DNA from: Pseudomonas gingeri
GTDB lineage: Bacteria; Pseudomonadota; Gammaproteobacteria; Pseudomonadales; Pseudomonadaceae
NCBI RefSeq assembly: GCF_013385635.1
Contig: NZ_JACAPR010000011.1
Span: forward strand, 124,001 to 188,000
Reading direction: 5' to 3'
Length of the DNA stretch: 64,000 nt
This document shows positions 9,196 through 18,231 of the stretch, one piece after another. The notes under the pieces are model-generated. The model searched no databases. It was not told where the DNA came from and saw only the letters and a list, made by a program, of their open reading frames with translations. Within the stretch, counting starts at the first letter, position 1; each line of letters begins with the position of its first letter. The position numbers and the translations under genes are program-made.

Positions 9196-9576
9196 TCAAA
9201 AGTTTTCCAGGAACGCCGTGACGGCCGATGACTGGAGGCTGACGCTGTTCGTATTGCCTTTGGAGCCTGGGGTGCCCAGCCGAAAGGTGCCGAAGGCGAG
9301 GGCGCTGGCAAGCCGTTCCCGCGTCAGGCTGAACAGTTCCGTCAGGCAGGGCAGTTCGAAATGCGCCTGCATGGTTGCCAGCGCGCTCCAGTAGCCGGTC
9401 ATGATCCACGCGTCGGGGTGTGAAGAGCAGGGGGCCAGGTGGTAGGCGAGGCAACCGGAGTCGCCCTGCAAGGTTTCAACCAACGCGTTCAGTCGAGCCT
9501 GCAAGTCGGTTGAGTGACCTTCCGCGGCCTGGATTTCAACGGTGCTGATGGCAACGATGGGCATGAGCGTGTGCAT
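9196..9576 (-). CDS. Antibiotic-biosynthesis-monooxygenase (ABM) family small protein
   Basis: 126 aa from the ATG at 9576 (MHTLMPIVAISTVEI), which has TTGGAGCG upstream. The protein is one ferredoxin-like ABM domain: strand VAISTVEIQ, helix LQARLNALVETLQGDSGCLAYHLAPC, then WIMTGYWSALATMQAHFE. ABM proteins are small dimeric quinone-forming monooxygenases or detoxification enzymes, often without cofactors. It is divergent from the AraC gene at 9704, which is probably its regulator. An upstream start at 9672 would run across that AraC promoter and is less likely. Confidence 0.72.
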   Translation of the reverse strand: MHTLMPIVAISTVEIQAAEGHSTDLQARLNALVETLQGDSGCLAYHLAPCSSHPDAWIMTGYWSALATMQAHFELPCLTELFSLTRERLASALAFGTFRLGTPGSKGNTNSVSLQSSAVTAFLENF

Positions 9577-9703
9577 GGGGTTGTCGCTCCAAATAGGATC
9601 AACCCCACGATACTCAGCGTCCGGCTGGACGTCATTGCACAATATCGCCACACTATTGTTCAAATCGGCCAAAGACCCGTTCAGTCTCCGAGGTGTACTT
9701 TCC

Positions 9704-10588
9704 GTGATTCACACGTCAACCGAAGACCCGGCGGGCTCGCGCGAGGTCGATGAGATACCGCGTGCCGTGTACGCCTTGAATGCCTCCCTGGTGTCCGATG
9801 GCTGGGAGCATGCCAAGCATCACCATCGCAAGGCGCAACTGCTGTATTCGGTGCGTGGCATCCTCAATTGCGAAATCGATGACGGGGTCTGGATCGTCCC
9901 GCCGCAATGCGCGGTGTGGATACCGGGTGACATGCCCCATGTGGCGCGCAGTTCCGGCGAAACCGAGTGCTATTGTCTGTTCGTCGAGCCCGATGCCGTG
10001 CCCGGCCTGCCTACCACCTGTTGCACCCTCGCGGTATCGCCGCTGCTGCGCGAGTTGTTGTTGCGGGCGGCGAGCTTTCCCCAGTTGTATGCCGAGCAGG
10101 GCCGCGAAGCCCGGTTGATCGCGACCTTGCTCGACGAGCTGTGCCAGGCCCCGGTGGAGGACCTGCACCTGCCCATGCCACGGGAGCGACGGCTGCGGCT
10201 GTTGGCGCAGAAGCTGTTGGCCGATCCCTCGGCGAAGATCCCGATGAGTGAATGGGCCACCCGCATCGGCATGAGCGAGCGGAGCATGAGCCGGCTGCTG
10301 ATGCAGGAAATCGGCGTGAGTTTCGGACGCTGGCGCCGACAGTTGCATATCATCCTGTCCCTGCGTCGCCTGAGTCGGGGCGAAAGCGTGCAGACGGTGG
10401 CCCTGGACCTCGGCTACGAAAGTGCCAGTGGTTTTGTCACCATGTTCCGCAAGGCGGTCGGCAAGCCTCCGGCGCGTTACCTGCTGGAGCGCACGGCGAG
10501 CTCGCTGCGGGACGGCGATTTTGCCAATGTTCCGGGTATCGTGCTGGGCGCGCAGACCTCCCATCACCAGACGGATAGCCGACAGTGA
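9704..10588 (+). CDS. AraC-family regulator with N-terminal cupin domain
   Basis: 294 aa from GTG at 9704, preceded at 9690-9695 by the ribosome site GAGGTG. Residues 1-140 form a cupin-like ligand domain (HAKHHHRKAQLLYSVRGILNCEIDDGVWIVPPQCAVWIPGDMPH); the C-terminus carries two helix-turn-helix motifs (MSEWATRIGMSERSMSRLLMQ and VQTVALDLGYESASGFVTMFRKAVGKPPARYL). Because it is divergent from the ABM gene and overlaps the following LysR gene as GTGA, it most likely controls the ABM gene. A longer open frame starts at 9542 but lies in the ABM coding region. Ligand unknown. Confidence 0.85.
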   Translation: MIHTSTEDPAGSREVDEIPRAVYALNASLVSDGWEHAKHHHRKAQLLYSVRGILNCEIDDGVWIVPPQCAVWIPGDMPHVARSSGETECYCLFVEPDAVPGLPTTCCTLAVSPLLRELLLRAASFPQLYAEQGREARLIATLLDELCQAPVEDLHLPMPRERRLRLLAQKLLADPSAKIPMSEWATRIGMSERSMSRLLMQEIGVSFGRWRRQLHIILSLRRLSRGESVQTVALDLGYESASGFVTMFRKAVGKPPARYLLERTASSLRDGDFANVPGIVLGAQTSHHQTDSRQ

Positions 10589-11493
10589 ATCAACTCCTGG
10601 CCATGCGGGCCTTTGTGCGGGTTGTCGAAACCGCCTCTTTCAGCCGGGCCGCGGACCAGCTGGCGCTGCCGCGTTCGACGGTCAGCAAGCTGGTCACCGA
10701 CCTGGAAAGGCACCTGGGCATCAAGCTGATGCACCGCACCACCCGGGCGGTCGCCACGACCTCGGACGGCCTGGAATACTACAATCATGCCCTGCGCCTG
10801 ATTGCCGACGTGGATGCCGTGGACACCGCTGCCCGTGGCCGCACGCTCAAGCCGGGCGGGCACCTGCGCATCGATGCGCCGGCCTCGTTCGCCCATTGCC
10901 TGCTGATCCCGGCACTGGCGGATTTTCATCAGGAATATCCGGATATCAGCATTGCCCTGGGCATCAGCGACAGGACCGTGAACATCGTGGGCGAGGGCGT
11001 GGATTGCGTGATTCGTGCCGGTCAGCTGGATGACATGACGATGATCGGGCGTGCGCTGTTCGAGCTGCAGTACGTCACCTGCGCCGCGCCTGCCTACCTG
11101 GCACGCCGAGGCATACCGGCGATACCCGACGATCTGCGCGAGCAGCATGTCCAGGCCGGTTATTTCTTTGCCGCGACGGGCAGGCCGGAGCCGCTGATTT
11201 TCACCCGTGGCGGCGAGCGTCATGAGGTAGGGCAGTGCGCGTTTTCGACCAACGACGGCCATGGCCTGATGGAAATGATGCTGGCGGGCCTGGGTGTCGG
11301 CCAGCATTTCCGGCGGATCGTGCAGCCCTGGCTGGACACGGGCGAACTGGTGCCCGTCCTCGAGGACTGGTCCCGGCCCGCCATGCCCTTTCACCTGGTC
11401 TACCCGCCCAACCGCCATCAGAATGCCCGGTTGCGGGTATTTATCGACTGGGTGATCCAGACCTTCAGCGAAGGGCGTCCGGCTATCGGCTGA
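10585..11493 (+). CDS. LysR-family transcriptional regulator (CrgA-like)
   Basis: 302 aa, starting with GTG that overlaps the AraC stop (GTGA). The N-terminal winged helix is typical (MRAFVRVVETASFSRAADQLALPRSTVSKLVTDLE), followed by a substrate-binding domain beginning around GGHLRIDAPASFAHCLLIPALADF. The DHAL-type organisation and SFSRAADQL-LPRSTVSK pattern match the CrgA/DmlR branch of LysR regulators, which often control SDR or reductase genes. None is adjacent, so the target is unknown. It is translationally coupled to the AraC gene, which is unusual for two regulators of different families. Confidence 0.85.
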   Translation: MNQLLAMRAFVRVVETASFSRAADQLALPRSTVSKLVTDLERHLGIKLMHRTTRAVATTSDGLEYYNHALRLIADVDAVDTAARGRTLKPGGHLRIDAPASFAHCLLIPALADFHQEYPDISIALGISDRTVNIVGEGVDCVIRAGQLDDMTMIGRALFELQYVTCAAPAYLARRGIPAIPDDLREQHVQAGYFFAATGRPEPLIFTRGGERHEVGQCAFSTNDGHGLMEMMLAGLGVGQHFRRIVQPWLDTGELVPVLEDWSRPAMPFHLVYPPNRHQNARLRVFIDWVIQTFSEGRPAIG

Positions 11494-11502
11494 TGCTCAG
11501 GC

Positions 11503-11904
11503 TCAGGGCAGTATCGCGGTGACGCGGATTTCGATGCGCATGTTCGGCAACCCCAGGGCCTCGACGCCCAACTGCGTCCAGATCGGTGCGTGGTCGGGCA
11601 TGTACTGGCGGTACAACTGGCTCATCAATTGGTTGACCTGCGGTGGGAAGCCGCCGACATGGTAGGAGTTGACGTGGACCACATGCTCCCAGCCCGCGCC
11701 GGCGGTCGCCAGGGTGCGGTCCAGGTTCTTGAAGGCCAGGACGATCTCCTCGGCCAGTGACTCGGGGATCTGTAGTTCGTCATTCCAGCCACCCTGGCCG
11801 GAAGTCTCCACGCGATTGCCGATCCTTACCGCCTGCGAGTAATGCAGGGCGTCCAGCAGGCGTTCGCCATAGCCGGGGGTGACAAAAAACTCGGGCTTGC
11901 TCAT
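11503..11904 (-). CDS. RidA-family protein (enamine/imine deaminase-like)
   Basis: 133 aa. The order SQAVRIGNRVETSGQGGWNDELQIPESLAEEIVLAFKNLDRTLATAGAGWEHVVHVNSYHV ... APIWTQLGVEALGLPNMRIEIRVTAILP follows the YjgF/YER057c/RidA fold, with the terminal IEIRVTAIL. The Arg that binds the substrate carboxylate in true RidA is preserved in this region (RIEIRV), but the family contains many subgroups and this may be a Rid4-7-type protein without proven deaminase activity. It is monocistronic and faces away from the gene at 12175, with a dyad at 11989-12002 between them. Confidence 0.85.
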   Translation of the reverse strand: MSKPEFFVTPGYGERLLDALHYSQAVRIGNRVETSGQGGWNDELQIPESLAEEIVLAFKNLDRTLATAGAGWEHVVHVNSYHVGGFPPQVNQLMSQLYRQYMPDHAPIWTQLGVEALGLPNMRIEIRVTAILP

Positions 11905-11988
11905 GGTGTTCCTCGGTTCGTGCGATTGAGGGCAGCCATGCTAATGGACTGGATTTGTGAACAAAATCCCGTTTTTTTGTCAAGACTG

Positions 11989-12002
11989 TCCATATGTATG
12001 GA
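11989..12002. promoter_or_regulatory. Perfect inverted repeat, candidate operator upstream of ridA-like gene
   Basis: TCCATATGTATGGA has perfect 6-bp arms (TCCATA/TATGGA) around a 2-bp centre, embedded in an AT-rich stretch with a run of T at about 11972-11978. It sits 85 bp upstream of the RidA-like start in the 270-bp gap between two divergent genes. The size and symmetry suit a dimeric repressor such as a GntR-type protein, but no such gene is next to it. Low confidence. Confidence 0.35.
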
Positions 12003-12174
12003 TAATCAGGGAGGGTGGAAACCGGCAGGTTTTTTCTCCATCGGGTGATCAGGGGGCGAGTGAAATTCTATATATTGAGTGCAGTCGGGTTTCCCCAACG
12101 AACCGTGACAAGCGTCGTTCCAGAGCGTTCCCGATCAACCCTGACAACGAACCGAATCTGACAGGAAGACAATC

Positions 12175-12561
12175 ATGTCACCGCTTCTCGGCTTGCCATC
12201 GTTGCGTGATATCGCGCAACGCTCGGCCGCCATCAGCAAGACTTGCCAGTGCATCGCCAAGTCCCTGGCCGGCTGGGAGGGATGGCCGGTTTCCCTGCGC
12301 GAGGCGCAGTTGCGGCAGATCGGCTCGCTGGCCGAACTGGCGGAAGAGGAGGCCACCCTCGATGAATACCATCCCGAAGGCACCTCCTACTGGTCGGTCA
12401 ACGCACCGATCGCACCGCTCTACTATCCCTATAACCAGTGCGGTGTGTGGGAATGCCTGGAGTGCGGACGCGCCTATCTGCGTTACAACGACGACGGCGC
12501 CTATCACTCCGAAAGCCGTATCCGCAGCCTTGATCCGCTGCTGATTGTCGACGCACCTTAG
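12175..12561 (+). CDS. Conserved hypothetical protein with CxxC motif
   Basis: 128 aa starting MSPLLGLPSLRDIAQ, with an AGGAAG ribosome site 8 bp before the ATG. The N-terminal half is helical and acidic. The C-terminal half is aromatic-rich, APIAPLYYPYNQCGVWECLEC, followed by GRAYLRYNDDGAYHSESRIR; the spaced cysteines (QCGVWECLECG) could bind zinc. I do not recognise a named family, though the pattern of a proline/tyrosine stretch followed by WxCxxCGRxxLRY looks like conserved small proteins of pseudomonads. It is convergent with the DUF2239 gene and probably monocistronic. No signal peptide or membrane segment. Confidence 0.6.
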   Translation: MSPLLGLPSLRDIAQRSAAISKTCQCIAKSLAGWEGWPVSLREAQLRQIGSLAELAEEEATLDEYHPEGTSYWSVNAPIAPLYYPYNQCGVWECLECGRAYLRYNDDGAYHSESRIRSLDPLLIVDAP

Positions 12562-12600
12562 TCGGGTCCAGTCATCGTGATTTCTGCCGGCAACTGATAT

Positions 12601-13242
12601 TCAGGACGGCATGCCTTCCGTGCCAAAGGCCAGGCGCATCACGTAGTCCCGGATCGCTTCGGGCCAGGCCGCGATCCGTTGTTCCAGTGCGGTGCGGTCG
12701 TCGGCGAACAAGGCCCGTGTCGCGTCCTCGTAGTCGGGAAAATCGCCAGCGATTCCCAGCATGAACTGGTAGGCGGCCTCCTGGGCGGCGCGCCGTTGCT
12801 GGCGCGATCCCGTGCTTTTCCGGGCGTCGTCCACCAGGCGTCGCAGCACTGCCGAAGCACCGCCAGGCTGGGTGGCCAGCCATTCCCATTGCCTGGGCAG
12901 CAGCGTCACTTCCCTGGCGACCACCCCCAGTTTCGGCCGTCCGCGACCCTTCGGTTCGGTGGGTTCTTCCTTGACCGGCTCGGCGGATTCGCTCGGGCGC
13001 GGGCGGTAGCGTCCGCCGGCGGGACGGGGAGGCTGGGACAGCCGCTCGATGATATCGGCCTGGGTGCCACGCAGATCCAGGTCGACGACGCGCCCGGTGG
13101 CGTCGTCGAAGACCAGGAGCGAATTCGCCGGGTCATTTTCGCCGGCCGCCTTGACGGCGAGGGCCACTTCCACCAACGGGCCTGCACGCAGCAGGCGGTG
13201 GGCGATAAAGGCCGTGACAGGTTTTGAGAGCAGGTCGGACAC
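12601..13242 (-). CDS. DUF2239 family protein
   Basis: 213 aa from GTG at 13242 (VSDLLSKPVTAFIAHRLLRAG), preceded by a good ribosome site (GAGGGAG). The open frame continues upstream to 13770, but that part is the shadow of arsH and is rich in Arg/Pro. The protein has an N-terminal TAFI-H-L-VALAVKAAGEND segment with DATGRVVDLDLRGT, a central proline/basic linker, and KLGVVAREVTLLPRQWEWLATQPGGASAVLRRLVDDARK, the characteristic DUF2239 core. The last part resembles a ribbon-helix-helix-like helical domain. Function unknown; nothing nearby suggests a pathway. Confidence 0.78.
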   Translation of the reverse strand: MSDLLSKPVTAFIAHRLLRAGPLVEVALAVKAAGENDPANSLLVFDDATGRVVDLDLRGTQADIIERLSQPPRPAGGRYRPRPSESAEPVKEEPTEPKGRGRPKLGVVAREVTLLPRQWEWLATQPGGASAVLRRLVDDARKSTGSRQQRRAAQEAAYQFMLGIAGDFPDYEDATRALFADDRTALEQRIAAWPEAIRDYVMRLAFGTEGMPS

Positions 13243-13334
13243 GTGTTTCTCCCTCGGTGTGTGAGGGGGGGTATTAATACCCGGATAAAATTGTGTCGTC
13301 AATATTGTCCGGGTAATATTGGATATGCCCGCAT

Positions 13335-14069
13335 TCAGATGGAGCGCTGATTGACCCGACTGGAGAGCGCTTCGGCGCTTTCCTTGCGTTCGGAGTAGCG
13401 GTCCACCAGATACTGCTCGCGGCCGCGTAGCAGGAGGGTGAACTTCATCAGTTCTTCCATCACGTCGATCACGCGATCGTAGTAGGCGGAGGGTTTCATC
13501 CGCCCGGCCTCGTCGAATTCGAGGAAGGCTTTCGGTACGGACGATTGATTGGGGAGGGTGACCATGCGCATCCAGCGTCCGAGCACGCGCAACTGGTTTA
13601 CCGTGTTGAAAGACTGCGATCCGCCGCATACCTGCATCACCGCCAGGGTCTTGCCCTGGGTCGGACGGACTGCGCCGAGTGCCAGTGGAATCCAGTCGAT
13701 CTGCGCCTTGAACACTGCCGACATGGCGCCGTGGCGTTCCGGCGAGCACCAGACCTGGCCTTCGGACCATAGCACCAGATCACGCAGTTCCTGCACCTTC
13801 GGGTGGTCGCTGGGGACGGCGTCGGGCAGGGGCAGGCCGTTGGGGTCGAAGATTGCCGTTTCGGCGCCCATGTGTTCGAGCAGGCGTGCCGCTTCCTCGG
13901 TCAGCAGTCGGCTGAAGGAGCGTTCGCGGGTCGAGCCATACAGCAGCAGGATGCGTGGTTTGTGTCCTGGAACCTCGCGCCGGGCGAGTTTTTCCGGTGT
14001 CGGCAGGTCGAGCAGGGACAGGTCCAGGCTCGGCAGATCGACGGGGGAATCCATGCTCAAGTCGTTCAT
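13335..14069 (-). CDS. arsH: ArsH NADPH-dependent FMN reductase (organoarsenical resistance)
   Basis: 244 aa from the ATG at 14069, which overlaps the arsC stop (TGATG). The flavodoxin-like fold shows the FMN-binding loop [24 protein letters not shown] near residue 42 and the conserved [20 protein letters not shown] and [23 protein letters not shown] segments that distinguish ArsH from other NADPH-FMN reductases. ArsH oxidises trivalent methyl- and aromatic arsenicals to less toxic pentavalent forms using FMN/NADPH. A longer open frame to 14618 exists only because the reverse frame of arsC is open; it is not used. Translationally coupled to arsC. Confidence 0.93.
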   Translation of the reverse strand: MNDLSMDSPVDLPSLDLSLLDLPTPEKLARREVPGHKPRILLLYGSTRERSFSRLLTEEAARLLEHMGAETAIFDPNGLPLPDAVPSDHPKVQELRDLVLWSEGQVWCSPERHGAMSAVFKAQIDWIPLALGAVRPTQGKTLAVMQVCGGSQSFNTVNQLRVLGRWMRMVTLPNQSSVPKAFLEFDEAGRMKPSAYYDRVIDVMEELMKFTLLLRGREQYLVDRYSERKESAEALSSRVNQRSI

Positions 14070-14539
14070 CAGAGGGCTCCGATACGGTCCAGTGCCTGCT
14101 TCAGTGCGGCCGGATCGAGGGCCGACAGGTCGAGGCTGAAGAAGGCGGCAAAGCGCAGTTGGATCTGCGCCACGGTGGCGTCGAACGCGGCCTGGACCTC
14201 GGCATCGGTGCCTACTGCTTCGGACGGATCGACCAATCCCCAGTGGCTCTTGATGGCGGGTCCGAAGTACACCGGGCAGGGCTCGCCTGCGGCCTTGTCG
14301 CAGACGGTGATGACCAGTTCCGGCGGTGTGTCGGCGAAGCTCTCCGAGCCTTTGCTGTAGAGCGCCGAGGTATCTACCCCGAGCGCCTGCAGGGTGCTGA
14401 CCGCGCGCGGATTGAGGCGTCCGCTGGGGAAGCTGCCGGAACTGACCGCGCTCATGCCCATGGGGGCGCTGTGATTGAACAGGCCTTCGCAGAGCACGCT
14501 GCGGCAGCTGTTGGCCGTGCACATGAACAGGACTTTCAT
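14069..14539 (-). CDS. arsC: Arsenate reductase, thioredoxin-type (low-MW phosphatase family)
   Basis: 156 aa. The P-loop CTANSCRS at residues 7-14 carries the nucleophilic Cys and Arg of the low-molecular-weight tyrosine phosphatase fold, and [20 protein letters not shown] supplies the second and third cysteines used in the disulfide relay of the thioredoxin-coupled ArsC class. It reduces arsenate to arsenite in the cytoplasm. It is the first gene of an arsC-arsH pair; an arsB or acr3 pump and arsR are both absent from the flanks, so arsenite export must be encoded elsewhere. A strong palindrome lies just upstream. Confidence 0.93.
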   Translation of the reverse strand: MKVLFMCTANSCRSVLCEGLFNHSAPMGMSAVSSGSFPSGRLNPRAVSTLQALGVDTSALYSKGSESFADTPPELVITVCDKAAGEPCPVYFGPAIKSHWGLVDPSEAVGTDAEVQAAFDATVAQIQLRFAAFFSLDLSALDPAALKQALDRIGAL

Positions 14540-14588
14540 GGTTTTCTCCTCGGAGTGAATGGCTCACCGTTCTCGATGGGATCAATAT

Positions 14589-14620
14589 ATATGAATATCC
14601 GAATATTCGTATATTCATAT
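14589..14620. promoter_or_regulatory. Nested palindrome upstream of arsC, candidate ArsR operator
   Basis: Outer arms ATATGAATAT (14589-14598) and ATATTCATAT (14611-14620) are perfect inverted repeats of 10 bp. The 12-bp spacer contains its own perfect palindrome CGAATATTCG (14600-14609). The 32-bp element lies 50-81 bp upstream of the arsC start. AT-rich dyads with TTC/GAA arms of this type are what ArsR/SmtB dimers bind, so the operon is probably arsenite-responsive through an ArsR encoded elsewhere. The structure is seen directly; the regulator is inferred. Confidence 0.55.
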
Positions 14621-14781
14621 GTTAAGACTTTGTCGAAAGCGACGAAAAGAATCAGCCGGGGCGATCAATCGGTCAGTCAGGGTGAGTTGGGACGAATCAA
14701 GACGAGGGGGGCAAAGACAGATATCCCGGACTCGTGGCAAGGGCTGCCGGCTGGGTCATGGGGGGATAAATATAAGGAAAA

Positions 14782-14856
14782 TGGCAGGGGCGGCTGGATT
14801 CGAACCAACGCATGGCAGGATCAAAACCTGCTGCCTTACCGCTTGGCGACGCCCCT
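14782..14856 (-). tRNA. tRNA-Gln (anticodon TTG)
   Basis: 75 nt including an encoded CCA. On the minus strand the acceptor AGGGGCG pairs with CGCCCCT; the D arm is GCC-AAGCGGTAA-GGC; the anticodon arm is GCAGG-TTTTGAT-CCTGC, giving anticodon TTG; the T arm GTTGG-TTCGAAT-CCAGC contains one G-T wobble. G discriminator then CCA. All stems close. It is a solitary tRNA between the ars genes and the agmatine cluster, a position that often serves as an integration site, but I found no integrase or repeated 3' end in the window. Confidence 0.95.
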
Positions 14857-14995
14857 GTAGCTGTTGCGAAGAGTGGCTGGCACTCGGCTCCTGTTGTTGC
14901 CAGCCCCGTAAGGGCCATCGCAGGAGTGGGCGGAAATTTATCAACTTTCGCCGCGCCTGGGAAGCCCTTCTGTAAATAAATTTGTTTGAAAACAG

Positions 14996-16123
14996 CTAGT
15001 TAATTCCTGGTTGTTGGTGGGTGACGCAATGAATGCCGCCGCCACCCGCCGCGATCGCGTCGATATCGAGCTGGACCACCTTGTGCCGCGGGTACAGCGC
15101 GGACAGCAGGTCGAAGGCGGCGGCATCGGCTTTGCTGTCGCCGAACTGTGGCGCGATGATCGCGCCCTTGGCGACGAAGTAGTTGATATAGCCGGCGGCA
15201 AAGTCCGGATTGTGCTTGCTGAAGTGGCTGTTGCGCGGTTTCAGCGGTGGCGACAGGGTATGCACCTGCAGCGTGCGCCCGTCGGCGTCGGTAGCCTTTC
15301 GCAAGATATCCAGGTGGGCCAGCGTCACTCGGTGATCGTAGGACTGCGGGTCGGTGTCGAGGTTGGCGACCACCACCCCGGGGCTGACGAAGCGCGCGTA
15401 AAAGTCGACATGGGCATCGGTGATGTCCTTGCCCTTGATACCCGGCAGCCAGATGATCTTGCGCAGCCCCAGGCGTGCCTTCAGTTCTTCTTCGACCTCG
15501 GCCTTGCTCCAGCCCGGATTGCGGTTGCGGTTGATCCAGCTGCTTTCGGTCATGATGCCGGTGCCGTGCCCGTCGACTTCGATCCCGCCGTCTTCGCCCA
15601 CCAGCGCGCTGCGCAGGTAGGTGGCGCCGCTGTCCTGCGCCACCAGGGTCGCGATCCGCGCATCGGCGGCGTGCTGCTGCTTGTTGCCCCAGCCATTGAA
15701 GTTGAAGTCCACCGCGCCCAATTGACCTTGTCCCGTGATGACAAAGTTGGCGCTGATATCGCGCATCCAGATGTCGTCCAGTTCGGTGATGAGGAAAGTG
15801 GTGTTGTCGCTGCCGCACAGCTTTTCGGCCAGGTTCCGTTCGCTGGCGCGGCACAGCACCGTGACCGGTTCGTAGCGGGCGATGGTCCGGGCGATCCGCC
15901 CGATCGCCTGTTGTACATCGGCGGTGAAGTCTTCCCAGATGGCTTCCTGCGCACCGAAGGCAACGAATGCCCGCCGATGCTGGTCGCCCTCGTCGGACAT
16001 GAACCAACGCTGCTTGGTGGCGGCCATGGCCGTGGGTGTGGCAAGCCCCAGGCCCATGGCGGTGACGGCTCCCAGGCCGGCGGCCACGCCAACCTGCTGG
16101 ATAAATTCGCGACGCGTCGGCAT
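14996..16123 (-). CDS. Tat-exported agmatine deiminase / peptidyl-arginine deiminase family protein
   Basis: 375 aa from the ATG at 16123 (MPTRREFIQQVGVAAGLGAV). The start TRREFI followed by a weakly hydrophobic segment ending ATPTAMA is a twin-arginine signal. The mature part is a complete PAD-like deiminase: ELDDIWMRDISANFVI, EDGGIEVDGHGTGIMTESSW, AHVDFYARFVSPGVVV and GGGGIHCVTHQQPG, with the nucleophilic Cys in the last motif. It is a diverged paralogue of the cytoplasmic AguA at 18232. A periplasmic or secreted deiminase would convert agmatine or a related guanidino compound to the carbamoyl form before uptake; substrate is inferred. An alternative ATG at 16147 lacks a better ribosome site. 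It is the last gene of the agu operon, 90 bp after the binding-protein gene. Confidence 0.85.
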   Translation of the reverse strand: MPTRREFIQQVGVAAGLGAVTAMGLGLATPTAMAATKQRWFMSDEGDQHRRAFVAFGAQEAIWEDFTADVQQAIGRIARTIARYEPVTVLCRASERNLAEKLCGSDNTTFLITELDDIWMRDISANFVITGQGQLGAVDFNFNGWGNKQQHAADARIATLVAQDSGATYLRSALVGEDGGIEVDGHGTGIMTESSWINRNRNPGWSKAEVEEELKARLGLRKIIWLPGIKGKDITDAHVDFYARFVSPGVVVANLDTDPQSYDHRVTLAHLDILRKATDADGRTLQVHTLSPPLKPRNSHFSKHNPDFAAGYINYFVAKGAIIAPQFGDSKADAAAFDLLSALYPRHKVVQLDIDAIAAGGGGIHCVTHQQPGIN

Positions 16124-16213
16124 CTGCTGTTCTCTCGTTCGAATCATCTGGGGGGGGCAGGCGCCGCGCCATGCCGCGCCTGAGGTTTGGCTTTTGCAGT
16201 GACAGGCGCCGGC

Positions 16214-17317
16214 CTACTTGACGGCGGCGGTCTTGAACCTGGTCCAGGTACGCATCCGGGCACGCATGTCGGCCTGGGGAATATCCTTGCCGGGAATCAG
16301 TCGCTCGAAGGTGGCGTCGTCCGGGTAGATCTGCGGGTTGTTGCGCATGACCGGGTCGACACTCGGCCGGGCCTTGGCGTTGGAGGTCGGGTAGCCGGTG
16401 AAATTGCTGATGGCCGCCATGTTCCGCGGGCGCATGACGAAGTTGATAAAGGCATAGGCGTACTCCGGGTGCCGGGCGTCGACGGGAATTGCCATGGTGT
16501 CCATCCACACCGTCGTGCCTTCGCGGGGAATGTGATAACCGAACGTGGTTTGTTTGCCGGCGGCATCGGCGGCCCGCTGTGCCTGGGTCATATCACCACT
16601 GTAGCCAAGGGACAGGCACAGGTTGCCGTTGACCAGGTCGGTCACCGGTTGCGACTGGAACTTGCGGATGTACGGTCGCAGCTTGAGCAGCAACTCGCTG
16701 GCGGCGGCGAGGTCCTGTGGCTTGGCGCTGCGCGGATCGCGACCGAGGTAGTTGAGTACCACCGCCAGTACTTCGTCCGGCGAGTCGATCATGGAAATGC
16801 CGCAGTCGGCGAACTTTGCCGCCAGCTCCGGCTTGAACAGCAGGTCGAGGCTGTTCACCGGTGCGTCAGGCAGGCGCTTGGCGATCTGTTCGGTGTTGTA
16901 GGTCAGGCCGATGGTGCCCCAGGTGTAGGGCACGGTGGCCTTGCTCGAATAGAGGTAATGCGTGCGCAGCTTCTGCAGGCCGGGCTCGATGTCATTCAGG
17001 GCGGTGAGTTTCGACGGGTCCAGCGGCTGCAGGCTGCCGGCATGCATCAGGCGCTCGCCCACGGTGTCGCCGGGGAAGATCAGGTCATAACCGCTGCCGC
17101 CGGCCATCAGCTTGGCTTCCAGGGTCTCGCTGCCATCCATGACATCGTAGATCACCTGGATCCCGGTTTCGGCGGTGAACGCGGCGAGGGTGTCCTCGGC
17201 GAAGTAATCGGACCAGTTGTACAGCCGCAGGATCTTTTCCTCGGCCTGCGCCGACGGCAGGACGGCACTCAGCGCCAGTCCCAGGGAGCACAGCAACCGC
17301 TTGTGGCTCAGGTTCAT
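16214..17317 (-). CDS. Periplasmic polyamine-binding protein (PotF/SpuD-like)
   Basis: 367 aa from the ATG at 17317 with the ribosome site AAGGGG. Signal peptide MNLSHKRLLCSLGLALSAVLPSAQA-EE. The mature N-terminus ILRLYNWSDYFAEDTLAAFTAETGIQVIYDVMDGSETLEAKLMAGGSGYDLIFPG is the typical PotD/PotF opening, and WMDTMAIPVDARHPEYAYAFINFVMRP is the C-terminal family segment. It binds putrescine, spermidine or a relative in the periplasm. There are no permease or ATPase genes beside it, so it must share membrane components encoded elsewhere. Its start is 2 bp from the aguB stop, placing it in the aguA-aguB operon. Confidence 0.88.
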   Translation of the reverse strand: MNLSHKRLLCSLGLALSAVLPSAQAEEKILRLYNWSDYFAEDTLAAFTAETGIQVIYDVMDGSETLEAKLMAGGSGYDLIFPGDTVGERLMHAGSLQPLDPSKLTALNDIEPGLQKLRTHYLYSSKATVPYTWGTIGLTYNTEQIAKRLPDAPVNSLDLLFKPELAAKFADCGISMIDSPDEVLAVVLNYLGRDPRSAKPQDLAAASELLLKLRPYIRKFQSQPVTDLVNGNLCLSLGYSGDMTQAQRAADAAGKQTTFGYHIPREGTTVWMDTMAIPVDARHPEYAYAFINFVMRPRNMAAISNFTGYPTSNAKARPSVDPVMRNNPQIYPDDATFERLIPGKDIPQADMRARMRTWTRFKTAAVK

Positions 17318-17318
17318 G

Positions 17319-18227
<909 letters not shown>

Positions 18228-18231
18228 GGCA

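Noticed and set aside
12601..13770. A longer N-terminus for the DUF2239 protein
   Set aside because: The extra 176 residues are antisense-frame arsH sequence; the GTG at 13242 has a good ribosome site and the family start.
13335..14618. A 427-codon frame that would extend arsH across arsC
   Set aside because: The first part is arsC read in the wrong frame; the true arsH start at 14069 overlaps the arsC stop and begins the ArsH-type sequence.
14782..14856. tRNA-Gln as an integration site for a genomic island
   Set aside because: No integrase gene and no second copy of the tRNA 3' end was seen in the window.
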